NCBI RefSeq assembly: GCF_023921805.1
Contig: NZ_CP074197.1
Location: forward strand, 2,232,001 to 2,296,000
Direction of reading: 5' to 3'
Origin: Ruminococcus sp. FMBCY1
Lineage (GTDB): Bacteria > Bacillota > Clostridia > Oscillospirales > Acutalibacteraceae
DNA length: 64,000 nt
Shown here: piece by piece, positions 26,826 through 35,656 of the stretch
Position numbering within the stretch: position 1 is the stretch's first letter
Layout: each line of letters opens with the position of its first letter
Notes under the pieces: model-generated
Databases searched by the model: none
Seen by the model: the letters and a program-made list of their open reading frames with translations, nothing else
What the model was told of the DNA's origin: nothing
Made by a program: the position numbers and the translations under genes

Positions 26826-27411
26826 TAAAAAAGCGGCAGTCGAGGCAATACTGTTTGCAAACGGTTCGCCGGCAGAGCCTGACAAAATAGCACAGGCAAT
26901 AGAAGTGAAACCATCACAGGCCGAAAAATTAATTTTAGAGCTTATGGATGATTACGAAAAGCAGGAGAGGGGCATAAGAATAATTAAGCTGAATAAATCC
27001 TATCAGATGGTATCGGCTAAAAAATTTGCTCCCGAAATCCGTAAAGTTATGGACTTGCGCAGAAATACTCCGCTTTCGCAGGCGGCGCTTGAGGTGCTTG
27101 CCGTTGTTGCATACAATCAGCCTGTTACAAAGGCTTTTGTTGAGCAGGTGAGGGGCGTTGATTGCAGTGGTGTTTTGGGCAGTCTTACCACAAAGGGACT
27201 TGTCGAGGAAAAGGGCAGACTTGAACTTCCGGGCAGACCGTTGCTTTACGGAACAACCGAGAACTTTTTAAGATGTTTTAATCTTGAAAGCATAGAAAAT
27301 CTCCCTCCGCTTCCCGAAAGTGACAAGACTGATAATTCAGACGAAAAATCCGAAGAAGAAAAGTCAAAAGAAAATAACAACGATGTTGAAAATACCGAAG
27401 TTGAGAAATAA
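26818..27411 (+). CDS. scpB: Segregation and condensation protein B
   Basis: A 197-residue ScpB with two winged-helix domains: AVEAILFANGSPAEPDKIAQ at the N-terminus, then LSQAALEVLAVVAYNQPVTKAFVEQVRGVD and a strand-turn GLVEEKGRLELPGRPLLYGTT. It binds ScpA as a dimer in the chromosome condensation complex. The C-terminal 30 residues are an acidic Glu/Asp/Asn tail. Confidence 0.97.
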   Translation: MYDKKAAVEAILFANGSPAEPDKIAQAIEVKPSQAEKLILELMDDYEKQERGIRIIKLNKSYQMVSAKKFAPEIRKVMDLRRNTPLSQAALEVLAVVAYNQPVTKAFVEQVRGVDCSGVLGSLTTKGLVEEKGRLELPGRPLLYGTTENFLRCFNLESIENLPPLPESDKTDNSDEKSEEEKSKENNNDVENTEVEK

Positions 27412-27413
27412 TT

Positions 27414-27728
27414 ATGGCGTCAAGCAAGGAATATTTGCAGTTTGTTTTAGGACAACTCTCCGATTTGGAAGAAATTACTTATCGTGCTATGATGGGTGAA
27501 TTTATTATTTACTATCGTGGTAAAATAATAGGCGGAATATATGATGACAGATTACTTGTAAAGCCTGTAAAATCCGCAATCCAATATATTCCGACAGCTG
27601 TATATGAGCTGCCGTATGAGGGAGCAAAGGAAATGCTTTTGGTGGATGAAGTTGATAATAAAGATTTTTTGACAGGTTTATTCAATGCAATGTATGACGA
27701 ATTACCGATGCCAAAGGCGAAAAAGTAG
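27414..27728 (+). CDS. TfoX N-terminal domain protein
   Basis: A 104-residue protein matching the TfoX/Sxy N-terminal domain: YRAMMGEFIIYYRGKIIGGIYDDRLLVKP, then YEGAKEMLLVDEVDN. In gamma-proteobacteria Sxy aids competence gene activation with CRP, but stand-alone TfoX-N proteins in Firmicutes have no proven role. It starts 3 nt after the scpB stop, so it is translationally linked. A competence role is not supported here. Confidence 0.8.
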   Translation: MASSKEYLQFVLGQLSDLEEITYRAMMGEFIIYYRGKIIGGIYDDRLLVKPVKSAIQYIPTAVYELPYEGAKEMLLVDEVDNKDFLTGLFNAMYDELPMPKAKK

Positions 27729-27806
27729 GCAGTATTTATATTAAATCAGTAAGATTAAGTAAAATTGCTTTTAAAATGATAAACTAAACTCGGAGGAGGT
27801 TTTGCC

Positions 27807-28436
27807 TTGCTCTGGCTGTATATACTGCTGGGGATAGTCTTGTTTTTTGCAATAATTCTTGCTATTCCCATAAAGGTCTGCGTTCAATATAAAAAACAAT
27901 TCTTTTGCAGACTTCGCATAGGCTTTGTAAAGATTATTCTTTATCCGCCTGTGCCAAAGAAAAAGAAACCCAAAAAGAAGAAAAAAACCGAACAACCGCA
28001 AAAGCCTGCTCCTAAAAAAGAGGAAAAACCTAATGATAACTTCTTAAAAGAGTTGGGACTTTCGGGGATTGTAAATCTTTTTACAAGGATTACAGAGCTT
28101 GCCGCAGGTGTATTAAAAGACTTTTTTGCACACATAATAATCAAAAGCTTTGCGTTAAGCATAAAAGTCGGAGGAAAAGACGCTGCCGATACGGCTATAA
28201 ATTACGGCAAGGTTTGCTCGGTTGTCTATCCGCTGACAAGTGCGGTTATAAGTTCAATGAAATATACGCATTACGGTGTGGATATTCTTCCCGACTTTAC
28301 GGAGGGTGCAAAAACCAAGATTGAGTTTTTTGCGATATTTAAAACAAGAATAGCACATCTTGTTAAAATAGTATTAAAACACGGCTTTAAGGCATTAAAA
28401 ATGCTTATGGAGCTTAAAAATATAAAAGACAATTAA
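27807..28436 (+). CDS. DUF2953 family membrane protein
   Basis: A 209-residue protein with one N-terminal helix (residues 2-22), a Lys/Pro-rich cytosolic linker (PKKKKPKKKKKTEQPQK), and a C-terminal domain with the IGGxD-type stretch (KVGGKDAADTAINYGKVCSVVYP) typical of DUF2953. It is usually found next to ytfJ in spore formers. It starts at TTG (27807) after GGAGGAGG. Function unknown; its position suggests a sporulation-related role. Confidence 0.75.
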   Translation: MLWLYILLGIVLFFAIILAIPIKVCVQYKKQFFCRLRIGFVKIILYPPVPKKKKPKKKKKTEQPQKPAPKKEEKPNDNFLKELGLSGIVNLFTRITELAAGVLKDFFAHIIIKSFALSIKVGGKDAADTAINYGKVCSVVYPLTSAVISSMKYTHYGVDILPDFTEGAKTKIEFFAIFKTRIAHLVKIVLKHGFKALKMLMELKNIKDN

Positions 28437-28499
28437 CGATATTTATCGCATATCTGTTTGTGCAGTTATGACGATTATTCAATACAAAGGAGAATTACT

Positions 28500-28916
28500 A
28501 TGGAACATCCTATCGGAAATCTTATGGACACTACTATGAACAAAATTAAGGAAATGGTAGATGTAAATACTATTGTCGGCGAGCCGATTACCGCTCCCGA
28601 CGGTACACTCATTATTCCTGTTTCAAAGGTAACCTACGGTTTTGCGGCAGGCGGCTCGGATCTTCCTACCAAAAAAGAAAATAAAGATTGCTTTGGCGGC
28701 GGCAGCGGCGCAGGCGTTACAATTCAGCCTGTTGCATTTTTAACTGTTTATCAGGGAGAAGTAAGACTTGTTTCCGTTGACAACAACGGCAGTACCGCAG
28801 AGGGCATTGTGGGTATGATCCCGGATGTTCTTCAAAAAGTAAAGGGAATGTTCAGCAAGAAGAAAGATGCCGATGATTTCTCGGAAATAACACAGGACGA
28901 TATAGATATGGTGTAA
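28500..28916 (+). CDS. ytfJ: GerW/YtfJ family sporulation protein
   Basis: A 138-residue YtfJ: NLMDTTMNKIKEMVDVNTIVGEPI, then PDGTLIIPVSKVTYGFAAGGSD and a Gly-rich GGGSGAGVTIQPVAFL. YtfJ/GerW is a forespore protein needed for normal germination in B. subtilis. An AAAGGAG site supports the ATG at 28500 rather than an upstream frame from 28458. It supports the host being a spore former. Confidence 0.92.
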   Translation: MEHPIGNLMDTTMNKIKEMVDVNTIVGEPITAPDGTLIIPVSKVTYGFAAGGSDLPTKKENKDCFGGGSGAGVTIQPVAFLTVYQGEVRLVSVDNNGSTAEGIVGMIPDVLQKVKGMFSKKKDADDFSEITQDDIDMV

Positions 28917-28960
28917 TTTATGGCAAAGCCTTCGCATAAAATTAGTTCGGAGGCGAGCTT

Positions 28961-30106
28961 ATGAAAAAAATACTTTCCGTTATAGTTGTAGTTGTGGTGA
29001 CATTAACGCAAACCGTACAGATTACGGCGTTTGCGCAGGAAACCGACAAGCCGGCAGTAAATGCACAGGCTTGCGTGCTTTATTGTGTTGATGACGGGAA
29101 AGTGTATTTTTCTGTAAATGAAAATAAAAAAATGAAACCTGCAAGTACCACAAAGCTGATGACTTCACTCATTACGCTTGAGTATGCCGATTCTGCCGAC
29201 AAGGTTGTTGCTTTTACCAAGGATATGACAGCCGAGGGCAGTTCGATGTACCTTAAAGTGGGGGAAAAGGTTAAACTCAGTGATTTAGCGGCAGGAATGA
29301 TGATGGCATCGGGAAATGACGCAGCAAATGCGGCGGCAATTTCTATTGCGGGCAGTGCAGAAAAATTTTCCGAGCTTATGAACAATCGGGCGGCTGTAAT
29401 AGGAATGAAAAACACACATTTTGTTACACCGAGCGGACTTGATGACGAAAATCATTATTCTACGGCTTACGATATGGCTTTGCTTATGAGCTATGCGCTT
29501 GAAAACGAAAGTTTTGCAAAACTGACTTTGCAAAAAAGCGTTACGGTAGAATTCAGCGAACCGCAGTCAAAGAGAACAACCTATACAAACCATAACCGTC
29601 TGCTCTCTATGTATGAGTATTGTACGGGCGGAAAAACAGGCTACACAATGGCGGCAGGCAGATGTTTAGTTTCTTCCGCAAAAAAGGACGGACTTACATT
29701 TGTTTGCGTTACACTCAATGACAGAAACGATTGGAATGACCACATAGCTCTTTATAATTACGGCTTTTCCAAACTTGCCTGTGTTGAGTGTGATGATTCC
29801 GATTATTACCTTGAAATTCCGTGTGTGGGCGGTGATGACGAGTGCATCGGTGTTACGGGTACAAAGGGCAAAAATGTTGTAGTGCCTTTTGACAAGAAAA
29901 GCAATGTTGTACGAACCGCATATGTCGATAATTTCTTGTATGCACCTGTTAAAGACGGAGATATTGTAGGCAGAATAGAATACACGCTTGACGGCAAAAC
30001 GCTTGCAAGTACAAATTTAACCGCTGTTGAATACAGCAATACGCAGAATAAAAACAAAAGTATTTGGACTAAGATAAAGGATTTTTTTACATATGGCAAA
30101 GAATGA
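28961..30106 (+). CDS. D-alanyl-D-alanine carboxypeptidase (DacF/PBP5 family)
   Basis: A 381-residue exported penicillin-binding protein that trims the terminal D-Ala of peptidoglycan stems. It has a signal peptide at about 1-25, the active serine in PASTTKLMT, the second motif SGNDAA, KTGYTMAAG, and a C-terminal beta domain. No clear C-terminal amphipathic anchor is seen beyond IWTKIKDFFTYGKE. Its place with scpAB and ytfJ matches the sporulation-linked DacF/DacB group. The last 14 nt overlap rluB. Confidence 0.93.
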   Translation: MKKILSVIVVVVVTLTQTVQITAFAQETDKPAVNAQACVLYCVDDGKVYFSVNENKKMKPASTTKLMTSLITLEYADSADKVVAFTKDMTAEGSSMYLKVGEKVKLSDLAAGMMMASGNDAANAAAISIAGSAEKFSELMNNRAAVIGMKNTHFVTPSGLDDENHYSTAYDMALLMSYALENESFAKLTLQKSVTVEFSEPQSKRTTYTNHNRLLSMYEYCTGGKTGYTMAAGRCLVSSAKKDGLTFVCVTLNDRNDWNDHIALYNYGFSKLACVECDDSDYYLEIPCVGGDDECIGVTGTKGKNVVVPFDKKSNVVRTAYVDNFLYAPVKDGDIVGRIEYTLDGKTLASTNLTAVEYSNTQNKNKSIWTKIKDFFTYGKE

Positions 30107-30845
30107 ACCAATAAGACTTCAAAAGTTATTATCACAATGCGGTATAGCATCAAGAAGAAAAGCAGAGCAGATGATTATTGACGGTCATGTAAAAGTGAAC
30201 GGCAAAACCGCTCAACTCGGCGACAAGGTAAGACCGACAGATAAGGTATTTGTAAACGGTAAGCGTGTGCTTACCAACGCAAAGCCGTCTTACCGCTATA
30301 TTATGCTCAATAAACCGAGAGGATTTATTACTACAATGAGCGATGACAGAGGCAGAAAATGCGTTGCTCAACTTGTGGAAAATGTGGGCACAAGAGTTTA
30401 CCCTATCGGCAGACTTGACAAAGATTCGGAGGGAATGCTCATTCTCACAAATGACGGTGAGCTGGCAAACAAAATTATGCACCCGAAGAACAGCGTTTAT
30501 AAAATTTACAGAGTAACAGTCCGTCCGTCTATTGACGAAGATCAGCTTGTTAAGCTTGAAACCGGTATTGAGCTTGACGGAGTAAAGACAGCCCCTGCAA
30601 TGGTGCATGTACTTCATCAGGAACCGGGCAGAGTTGTACTCGAAATGATACTTCATGAGGGCAAGAACCGTGAAATCCGCCGTATGTGCGAGGCTGTGGG
30701 CCTTGAGGTTGCAAGACTTAAAAGAATACAAATCGGCGGCGTAAAAATGGGTATGCTGAAACAGGGCGATTGGCGTGACCTTACCGAAATTGAGGTAAAA
30801 AAACTGCTTTCAAACCCGTTTGTAAACGGAAAACAGCTTATTTAA
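30093..30845 (+). CDS. rluB: Pseudouridine synthase RluB
   Basis: A 250-residue enzyme with an N-terminal S4 domain (IRLQKLLSQCGIASRRKAEQMI) and the RsuA/RluB catalytic motif GRLDKDSEGMLILTNDG, with the nucleophilic Asp in RLD. It modifies U2605-equivalent 23S rRNA. It overlaps the carboxypeptidase gene by 14 nt, so translation is coupled, and it ends the operon that began at 25390. Confidence 0.95.
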   Translation: MAKNEPIRLQKLLSQCGIASRRKAEQMIIDGHVKVNGKTAQLGDKVRPTDKVFVNGKRVLTNAKPSYRYIMLNKPRGFITTMSDDRGRKCVAQLVENVGTRVYPIGRLDKDSEGMLILTNDGELANKIMHPKNSVYKIYRVTVRPSIDEDQLVKLETGIELDGVKTAPAMVHVLHQEPGRVVLEMILHEGKNREIRRMCEAVGLEVARLKRIQIGGVKMGMLKQGDWRDLTEIEVKKLLSNPFVNGKQLI

Positions 30846-30981
30846 TCCAAAGCCTTAAAAACTTAACTTTTGGGGCAAAAAATCAAATAAAATCACAAGT
30901 TAAAATGCACAGTAAATCAGAATGTTTGTGCAAAATCATTGTTGTAAATATTCAAATTTTAAAAATAGCTTTGCTTTTTCC

Positions 30982-31010
30982 TTGTAGTTTGATAAATATT
31001 AGGATATAAT
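30982..31010 (+). promoter_or_regulatory. Promoter of the biotin-enzyme operon
   Basis: TTGTAG (30982-30987), a 17-nt spacer and TATAAT (31005-31010). The start is predicted about 70 nt before the first ATG. Confidence 0.65.
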
Positions 31011-31088
31011 GATATATGTGGTAAATTAGTATGCCGACTTATGCTATTTGTCGGCATATTCAATACATTGTATTGGAGGATGTTTAAG

Positions 31089-32396
31089 ATGAGTATTGAA
31101 AAAATCAATCAGGCAAAGGCTGAAATCGCATCTACTTCTGCTTATAAAACAATAACAGAATTTTTTGATGCAGACAGCTTTACTGAAATTGATGCTTTTG
31201 CAAAGTCCGGCGAAGGTTTTGCAGAGGTTGTTGCAGGCTTTGGTACAGTTGAGGGTATGCCTGTTTACGCTTTCGCACAGAACAGCGACATTTGCGGCGG
31301 TGCTATGAGTAAGGCACAGGCTGCAAAGCTTAAAAAGATTTATGATCTTGCACTTAAAACAGGCGCTCCTGTTGTAGGTTTTTACGACAGTGTCGGCGGC
31401 AGACTTATGCAGGGTAATGAGCTTCTTGCAGGCTGCGGTCAGGTTCTTAACAGCGCTGCTGCGGTTTCGGGTGCGGTTCCGCAGATTTCGGTAGTTCTCG
31501 GAACTTGCCTTGGTACAAACGCTCTTAACGCAGCAAGTGCGGATTTTGTTATTATGAGTGAAAAGGCACAGCTTTCTCTTGATGTTACAGGCGAGAATGC
31601 AAGTGCGGAGTACAACGCAGAGCACGGTATTGCTTCTGTTGTTGCAAAGGATTCTGCTGAGGCTGTAGCTAAGGCTAAAGAGCTTGTTCTTTATCTTCCG
31701 TCTAACAATCTCAATACTGCTCCGGAGTCATTTGAGGAAGAGCCTGCAGACTGCGATTGCATCGTAGGTTCAACTGTTGACGGCGGCAGTGTTTATAAAC
31801 TTTTTGACAACTACGGCAAAGACGCTAAAGTCAGACTTGCCCGTCTTGGCGGTTCGGTAGTTGGTATTGTAAAGACAAACGGCGGTGTGCTTTCATGTCC
31901 TGCAACAACGAAGATTGCAAAATTTGTTCGTTTCTGCGACGCTTTCTCACTTCCGATACTTACATTTGTTGACTGTAAGGGCTTTGAATCAATTAAGTCA
32001 GCTGCAAAGGCTGCTTCGGCTTATGCAGAGGCTACAACAGTTAAGATTTCTGTTGTATATGGTCAGGCTATCGGTTCAGGCTACATTGCACTTGCAGGCA
32101 CAGGCGCAAACGCAGATATGGTTTACGCACTTCCACAGGCTGTTATTTCTCCTGTAAATGTTGAGGCTGCGGCATTTATTCTTGCAGCTGACGCTATGAA
32201 TGTTCCTGTTGCAGAGCAGAAGGCAGTTGCCGAAAAGTTTGCGGCAGAAAATCTCTCTGCTTTCAACGCAGCACAGAACGGCTATGTTGACGGTATTGTT
32301 GAACAGCAGGATTTAAGAAAAACTCTTATTTCCGCTCTTGATATGCTTGCAGGCAAGAGAGTTCCTACAGTTGCTAAGAAACATTCAACAATCTGA
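31089..32396 (+). CDS. Divergent acyl-CoA carboxyltransferase subunit (MmdA/PccB superfamily)
   Basis: A 435-residue crotonase-fold protein with the two-domain carboxyltransferase layout: GAPVVGFYDSVGGRLMQG, then IPQISVV-like VPQISVVLGTCLGTNALN, a LPSNN segment, and a second domain with FCDAFSLPILTFVD. It is about 70-80 residues shorter than typical MmdA/PccB. The oxyanion-hole loops differ from the norm (GTCLGTN where GPCAGGA is usual; VYGQAIGSGYIALAG in domain two). The acyl-CoA substrate cannot be inferred. The ATG at 31089 follows GGAGG; the frame from 31041 has no ribosome site. It heads a three-gene biotin operon. Confidence 0.8.
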   Translation: MSIEKINQAKAEIASTSAYKTITEFFDADSFTEIDAFAKSGEGFAEVVAGFGTVEGMPVYAFAQNSDICGGAMSKAQAAKLKKIYDLALKTGAPVVGFYDSVGGRLMQGNELLAGCGQVLNSAAAVSGAVPQISVVLGTCLGTNALNAASADFVIMSEKAQLSLDVTGENASAEYNAEHGIASVVAKDSAEAVAKAKELVLYLPSNNLNTAPESFEEEPADCDCIVGSTVDGGSVYKLFDNYGKDAKVRLARLGGSVVGIVKTNGGVLSCPATTKIAKFVRFCDAFSLPILTFVDCKGFESIKSAAKAASAYAEATTVKISVVYGQAIGSGYIALAGTGANADMVYALPQAVISPVNVEAAAFILAADAMNVPVAEQKAVAEKFAAENLSAFNAAQNGYVDGIVEQQDLRKTLISALDMLAGKRVPTVAKKHSTI

Positions 32397-32431
32397 TAAA
32401 TATGTTTGTTTAAATAAAGGGGATATTTAAA

Positions 32432-32797
32432 ATGAAAAATTTAAGAATTACAGTAAACGGTACAGCATACGATGTTCAGGTTGAAGAGCTCGGCGGTTCT
32501 TCAGCTCCTGTTGCAGCAGCTCCTGCTCCGGCAGCGGCACCCGCACCTGCAGCAAAGCCGGCAGCTCCTGCAGGCGCAGCAGGTTCAGTAGTAGTATCAG
32601 CTCCTATGCCGGGTACAGTTGTTAATGTTGTTGTTTCAGCCGGTCAGTCAGTTAAAGCCGGTGACGACCTCGTATTTATTGAGGCTATGAAGATGGAAAC
32701 TCCTGTAAAGGCTCCTCAGGACGGTGTAGTTGCAACTGTTGATGTTGCTAAGGGTGAGTCTGTAGATTCAGGTAAAACACTTGTTACTCTTAACTAA
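32432..32797 (+). CDS. Biotin carboxyl carrier protein
   Basis: A 121-residue biotinyl carrier. An N-terminal beta segment is followed by a long Ala/Pro hinge (about 27-50), then the biotinyl domain with the modified lysine in EAMKMET. Size and layout match the 1.3S subunit of transcarboxylase and the gamma or delta carriers of sodium-pumping decarboxylases. It lies 36 nt after the carboxyltransferase gene and 24 nt before the pyruvate-type subunit, with a strong AAGGGGAT ribosome site. Confidence 0.93.
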   Translation: MKNLRITVNGTAYDVQVEELGGSSAPVAAAPAPAAAPAPAAKPAAPAGAAGSVVVSAPMPGTVVNVVVSAGQSVKAGDDLVFIEAMKMETPVKAPQDGVVATVDVAKGESVDSGKTLVTLN

Positions 32798-32821
32798 TAA
32801 CTGACGAAAGGGATGTCCGAA

Positions 32822-34228
32822 ATGGCAAAGAAAATTAGAGTTACCGAAACTGCCCTGCGTGACGCACATCAGTCACTTATTGCTACAAGAATGACAACAG
32901 AGGAAATGCTCCCGATTCTTGATAAGCTTGACAAAATCGGTTATTATTCACTTGAGTGCTGGGGCGGTGCAACATATGACGCTTGCCTTCGTTTCTTAAA
33001 TGAAGACCCATGGGCAAGACTTCGTACAATTCGTGAGCATTGTCCGAATACAAAGCTGCAGATGCTTTTCAGAGGTCAGAATATGCTCGGTTACCGTCAC
33101 TATGCCGATGACTGCGTAGAGTACCTCGTTCAGCGTTCGGTTGCTAACGGTATTGATATTATCAGAATTTTTGACGCTCTTAACGATATTAAGAACCTCA
33201 AAACAGCTATTAACGCTGCAAAGAGAGAAAACGGCAAGGCAGAGGCTCAGGTAGCAATCAGCTACACAACAGGCCCTGTATTTACTGATGAGTACTATGT
33301 AGAGTACGCAAAGAGAATTGCCGATGCAGGCGCAGATTCTATCTGCATTAAGGATATGGCTGCATTGCTCACACCAACAGCAACAGAGAGCCTTGTTAAG
33401 GCTATTAAAGAGGCTGTTGACCTTCCTGTTCAGCTCCATACACACTACACATCAGGTCTTGCATCAATGTGTCTTTTAAAGGGTGTTGAGGCAGGCGCTG
33501 ACGGTATTGATACTGCTATCAGCCCACTTGCACTCGGTACTTCACATGCTCCTACAGAGTCAATGGTTGCCGCTTTTGCAGGCACACCGTATGATACAGG
33601 TCTTGACATTAAGCAGCTTGCTGAAATTCGTGCTTACTTTATGACTCTTCGTGAGAAATACTTTAAGAACGGTCTTCTTGATCAGAAGATGCTTGCTACA
33701 GATGCTAAGGCTCTTATCTATCAGGTTCCGGGCGGTATGCTTTCTAACCTTCTTTCACAGCTTAAGCAGGCAGGCAAAGAAGACAAGCTTACAGAGGTAC
33801 TTGAGGAAGTTCCGAGAGTTCGTAAAGATGCAGGTTACCCACCGCTCGTTACTCCTACATCACAGATTGTTGGTACACAGGCTGTATTCAATGTAATTAC
33901 AGGCGAGAGATACAAGATGTGTACAAACGAGTTTAAGGGTCTTGTTGCAGGCGAGTACGGCACAACACCAATGCCGATTGATCCTGCATTCCAGAAGAAG
34001 ATTTGCGGCGATAAGAAAATTATTACTTGCCGTCCTGCAGATTTACTTGAGCCGGAGCTTGATAAGCTCAGAGGTGAGATTTCACAGTGGATTGAGCAGG
34101 AAGAGGATGTTCTTTCATACGCTCAGTTCCCGAAGGTTGCTCTCGACTTCTTTGAGAAGAGAAGAAATGCCGAAGTTGGCATTAACGGCGATAAGCTCGA
34201 CAAGAAAAATATGGTTCATCCTGTTTGA
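32822..34228 (+). CDS. Oxaloacetate decarboxylase alpha / transcarboxylase 5S-type subunit
   Basis: A 468-residue TIM-barrel carboxyltransferase acting on pyruvate/oxaloacetate. It shows ETALRDAHQSLIATRM, the carbamylated lysine in CIKDMAALL, the metal histidines in LHTHYTSG, and a C-terminal PYC-OADA domain (about 300-460) with VPGGMLSNL. It has no attached biotinyl domain, which is encoded separately upstream. An ATG at 32813 directly follows GAAAGGG with no spacing, so the ATG at 32822 is preferred. No membrane beta subunit or ATP-dependent biotin carboxylase is in the operon. Confidence 0.92.
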   Translation: MAKKIRVTETALRDAHQSLIATRMTTEEMLPILDKLDKIGYYSLECWGGATYDACLRFLNEDPWARLRTIREHCPNTKLQMLFRGQNMLGYRHYADDCVEYLVQRSVANGIDIIRIFDALNDIKNLKTAINAAKRENGKAEAQVAISYTTGPVFTDEYYVEYAKRIADAGADSICIKDMAALLTPTATESLVKAIKEAVDLPVQLHTHYTSGLASMCLLKGVEAGADGIDTAISPLALGTSHAPTESMVAAFAGTPYDTGLDIKQLAEIRAYFMTLREKYFKNGLLDQKMLATDAKALIYQVPGGMLSNLLSQLKQAGKEDKLTEVLEEVPRVRKDAGYPPLVTPTSQIVGTQAVFNVITGERYKMCTNEFKGLVAGEYGTTPMPIDPAFQKKICGDKKIITCRPADLLEPELDKLRGEISQWIEQEEDVLSYAQFPKVALDFFEKRRNAEVGINGDKLDKKNMVHPV

Positions 34229-34247
34229 TAATTTAATCAGATTATTT

Positions 34248-34278
34248 ACTCCCTTCGTATTTACGGAGGGAGTTTTTG
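34248..34278 (+). terminator. Terminator of the biotin-enzyme operon
   Basis: A 10-bp stem with one G-U pair, 34248-34257 with 34264-34273, followed by TTTTG. Confidence 0.85.
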
Positions 34279-34340
34279 TATATGATTTTGTTTAGTCTAA
34301 ATAACTAACAATTTAATCGAAAAATTATACAATAATACAC

Positions 34341-34369
34341 TTGTTTGATATTTAATGATATAGTACAAT
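34341..34369 (+). promoter_or_regulatory. Promoter of the dockerin protein gene
   Basis: TTGTTT (34341-34346), a 17-nt spacer and TACAAT (34364-34369). Confidence 0.6.
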
Positions 34370-34411
34370 AATCGTAAGAAATATGACTTATGTCTTAAAG
34401 GAGGCTATATT

Positions 34412-35497
34412 ATGAAAAAACTTATAAGCGGTATTATGGCAATAGCAATTTTGGCAAGTGCTATTCTTTGCGGCACAACAACAGCATTTGCGGCTGATAC
34501 GGGAAACTCAGCCGTTGGTGATGTAGAGATGTGGAATCACGATTTTAAAAATAAGTTAACAGGAGAACTTATGTGGGCGATTGATGATATTGCGGATACA
34601 GATACGGTTGCGGTTAAAATTAATTTAACTTCATATTGTGAAGATATATATACATTTGCAGATAAAAACGATCGCTTAGATGAGATTATTGTAAATGAAG
34701 ACGGCAGAAAGACTTATAGTGATGAATTATTGCGTGATTATGAGGAATATAAAAATAATATAAGAAGTCAGAAGCCCGATGATAAAAAGAAAATTATTGA
34801 TGAAAAATATTCAGTATCAGAAATAAAATATTTTTCCGCAAGTGAATGTTTATTCTGCATTTCAACAAAAGAACAGATATTAAACCTTGGTGATGCCGAT
34901 ATAAAGGTATCTATTGATCTTGCAGATAAAGACTACTACAGTGTTGATAACAAAATTACATGGGATGAATTTTTTAAGATTGAAAAACTGACAAGAGAAT
35001 ATATTGAACAAACTTTAGCTTACCCTTGCCCTGAAAGCGATTATGATATTTTTTATTTGAAATTATCTGCAATAAGCGAAGAAGTTAAATTTGATTATAT
35101 TTTAGTTGAGGATCATTATTCATCAAACAATAATATTAAATCTTTAAAAACAGGAAATTTTGTATATCCTATTTATGAAGATTCACCTGTGGGCAATTAC
35201 TTTTATGCTGATAATAAAGTACAAAATATTGTTGAATTATACACTAACGGTGTTATTGATATTGATACTTTATATTATTTTAATGGCAGATATTACGGCG
35301 ATCTTAATGCCGATAAGTCAACAAATGTAAATGATGTTACAAATTTGCAGATGTATCTTAGCGGTTCTCTTTTTGTCGAAGAAGATTCAATATTTGATGA
35401 AAACAGATATAAAATTTATTGTGACTTAAACGACGACGGAAAAATTGATGTAAACGATGTTACTGTTCTTCAAAAGTATATTTCAATGACAGTATAA
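34412..35497 (+). CDS. Secreted dockerin-containing protein of unknown function
   Basis: A 361-residue exported protein with a signal peptide at 1-28 (cleavage near AFAADTG). A central region (about 35-285) is rich in Asp, Glu, Tyr and Lys and has no glycoside hydrolase motif I recognise. A type I dockerin closes it at about 294-361, with calcium-loop repeats GDLNADKSTNVNDVTNLQ and CDLNDDGKIDVNDVTVLQ. Dockerins bind cohesins on scaffoldins or cell-surface proteins. No cohesin is in the window. The gene is more AT-rich than its neighbours. AAGGAGG precedes the ATG. Confidence 0.82.
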   Translation: MKKLISGIMAIAILASAILCGTTTAFAADTGNSAVGDVEMWNHDFKNKLTGELMWAIDDIADTDTVAVKINLTSYCEDIYTFADKNDRLDEIIVNEDGRKTYSDELLRDYEEYKNNIRSQKPDDKKKIIDEKYSVSEIKYFSASECLFCISTKEQILNLGDADIKVSIDLADKDYYSVDNKITWDEFFKIEKLTREYIEQTLAYPCPESDYDIFYLKLSAISEEVKFDYILVEDHYSSNNNIKSLKTGNFVYPIYEDSPVGNYFYADNKVQNIVELYTNGVIDIDTLYYFNGRYYGDLNADKSTNVNDVTNLQMYLSGSLFVEEDSIFDENRYKIYCDLNDDGKIDVNDVTVLQKYISMTV

Positions 35498-35526
35498 TGT
35501 TCTTTAAAAATTAGGAATTATGAATA

Positions 35527-35555
35527 CTTAGTCAGGCAATTATAAAAGATTGGCA
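35527..35555. repeat. Short copy of the MITE-like element's left flank
   Basis: This stretch shares GCAATTATAAAAG without change with 1656-1668, and about 22 of 27 positions overall with 1648-1675. It is followed by unrelated DNA, so it looks like a fragment or a short dispersed motif. Confidence 0.3.
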
Positions 35556-35609
35556 AAACAATTTACTAAGCCATAATTTATTCACAACTATCTAAAAACA
35601 ATAAAACTA

Positions 35610-35650
35610 AAGGTTGAAAGAATTGGTAATACTCCAATTTTTTCAACCTT
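35610..35650. terminator. Bidirectional terminator between convergent genes
   Basis: A near-perfect 17-bp stem, 35610-35626 with 35634-35650, with T-rich DNA on both sides, lying between the dockerin gene (+) and comF (-). Confidence 0.85.
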
Positions 35651-35656
35651 TTTAAG

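Noticed and set aside
26313-26885. 190-aa minus-strand ORF spanning scpA/scpB
   Set aside because: Runs antisense through two well-supported genes and has no start signal.
30150-30731. 193-aa minus-strand ORF
   Set aside because: Complementary to rluB throughout and without a ribosome site.
31044-31625. 193-aa minus-strand ORF
   Set aside because: Complementary to the carboxyltransferase gene and its promoter region; Cys/Asn-rich shadow.
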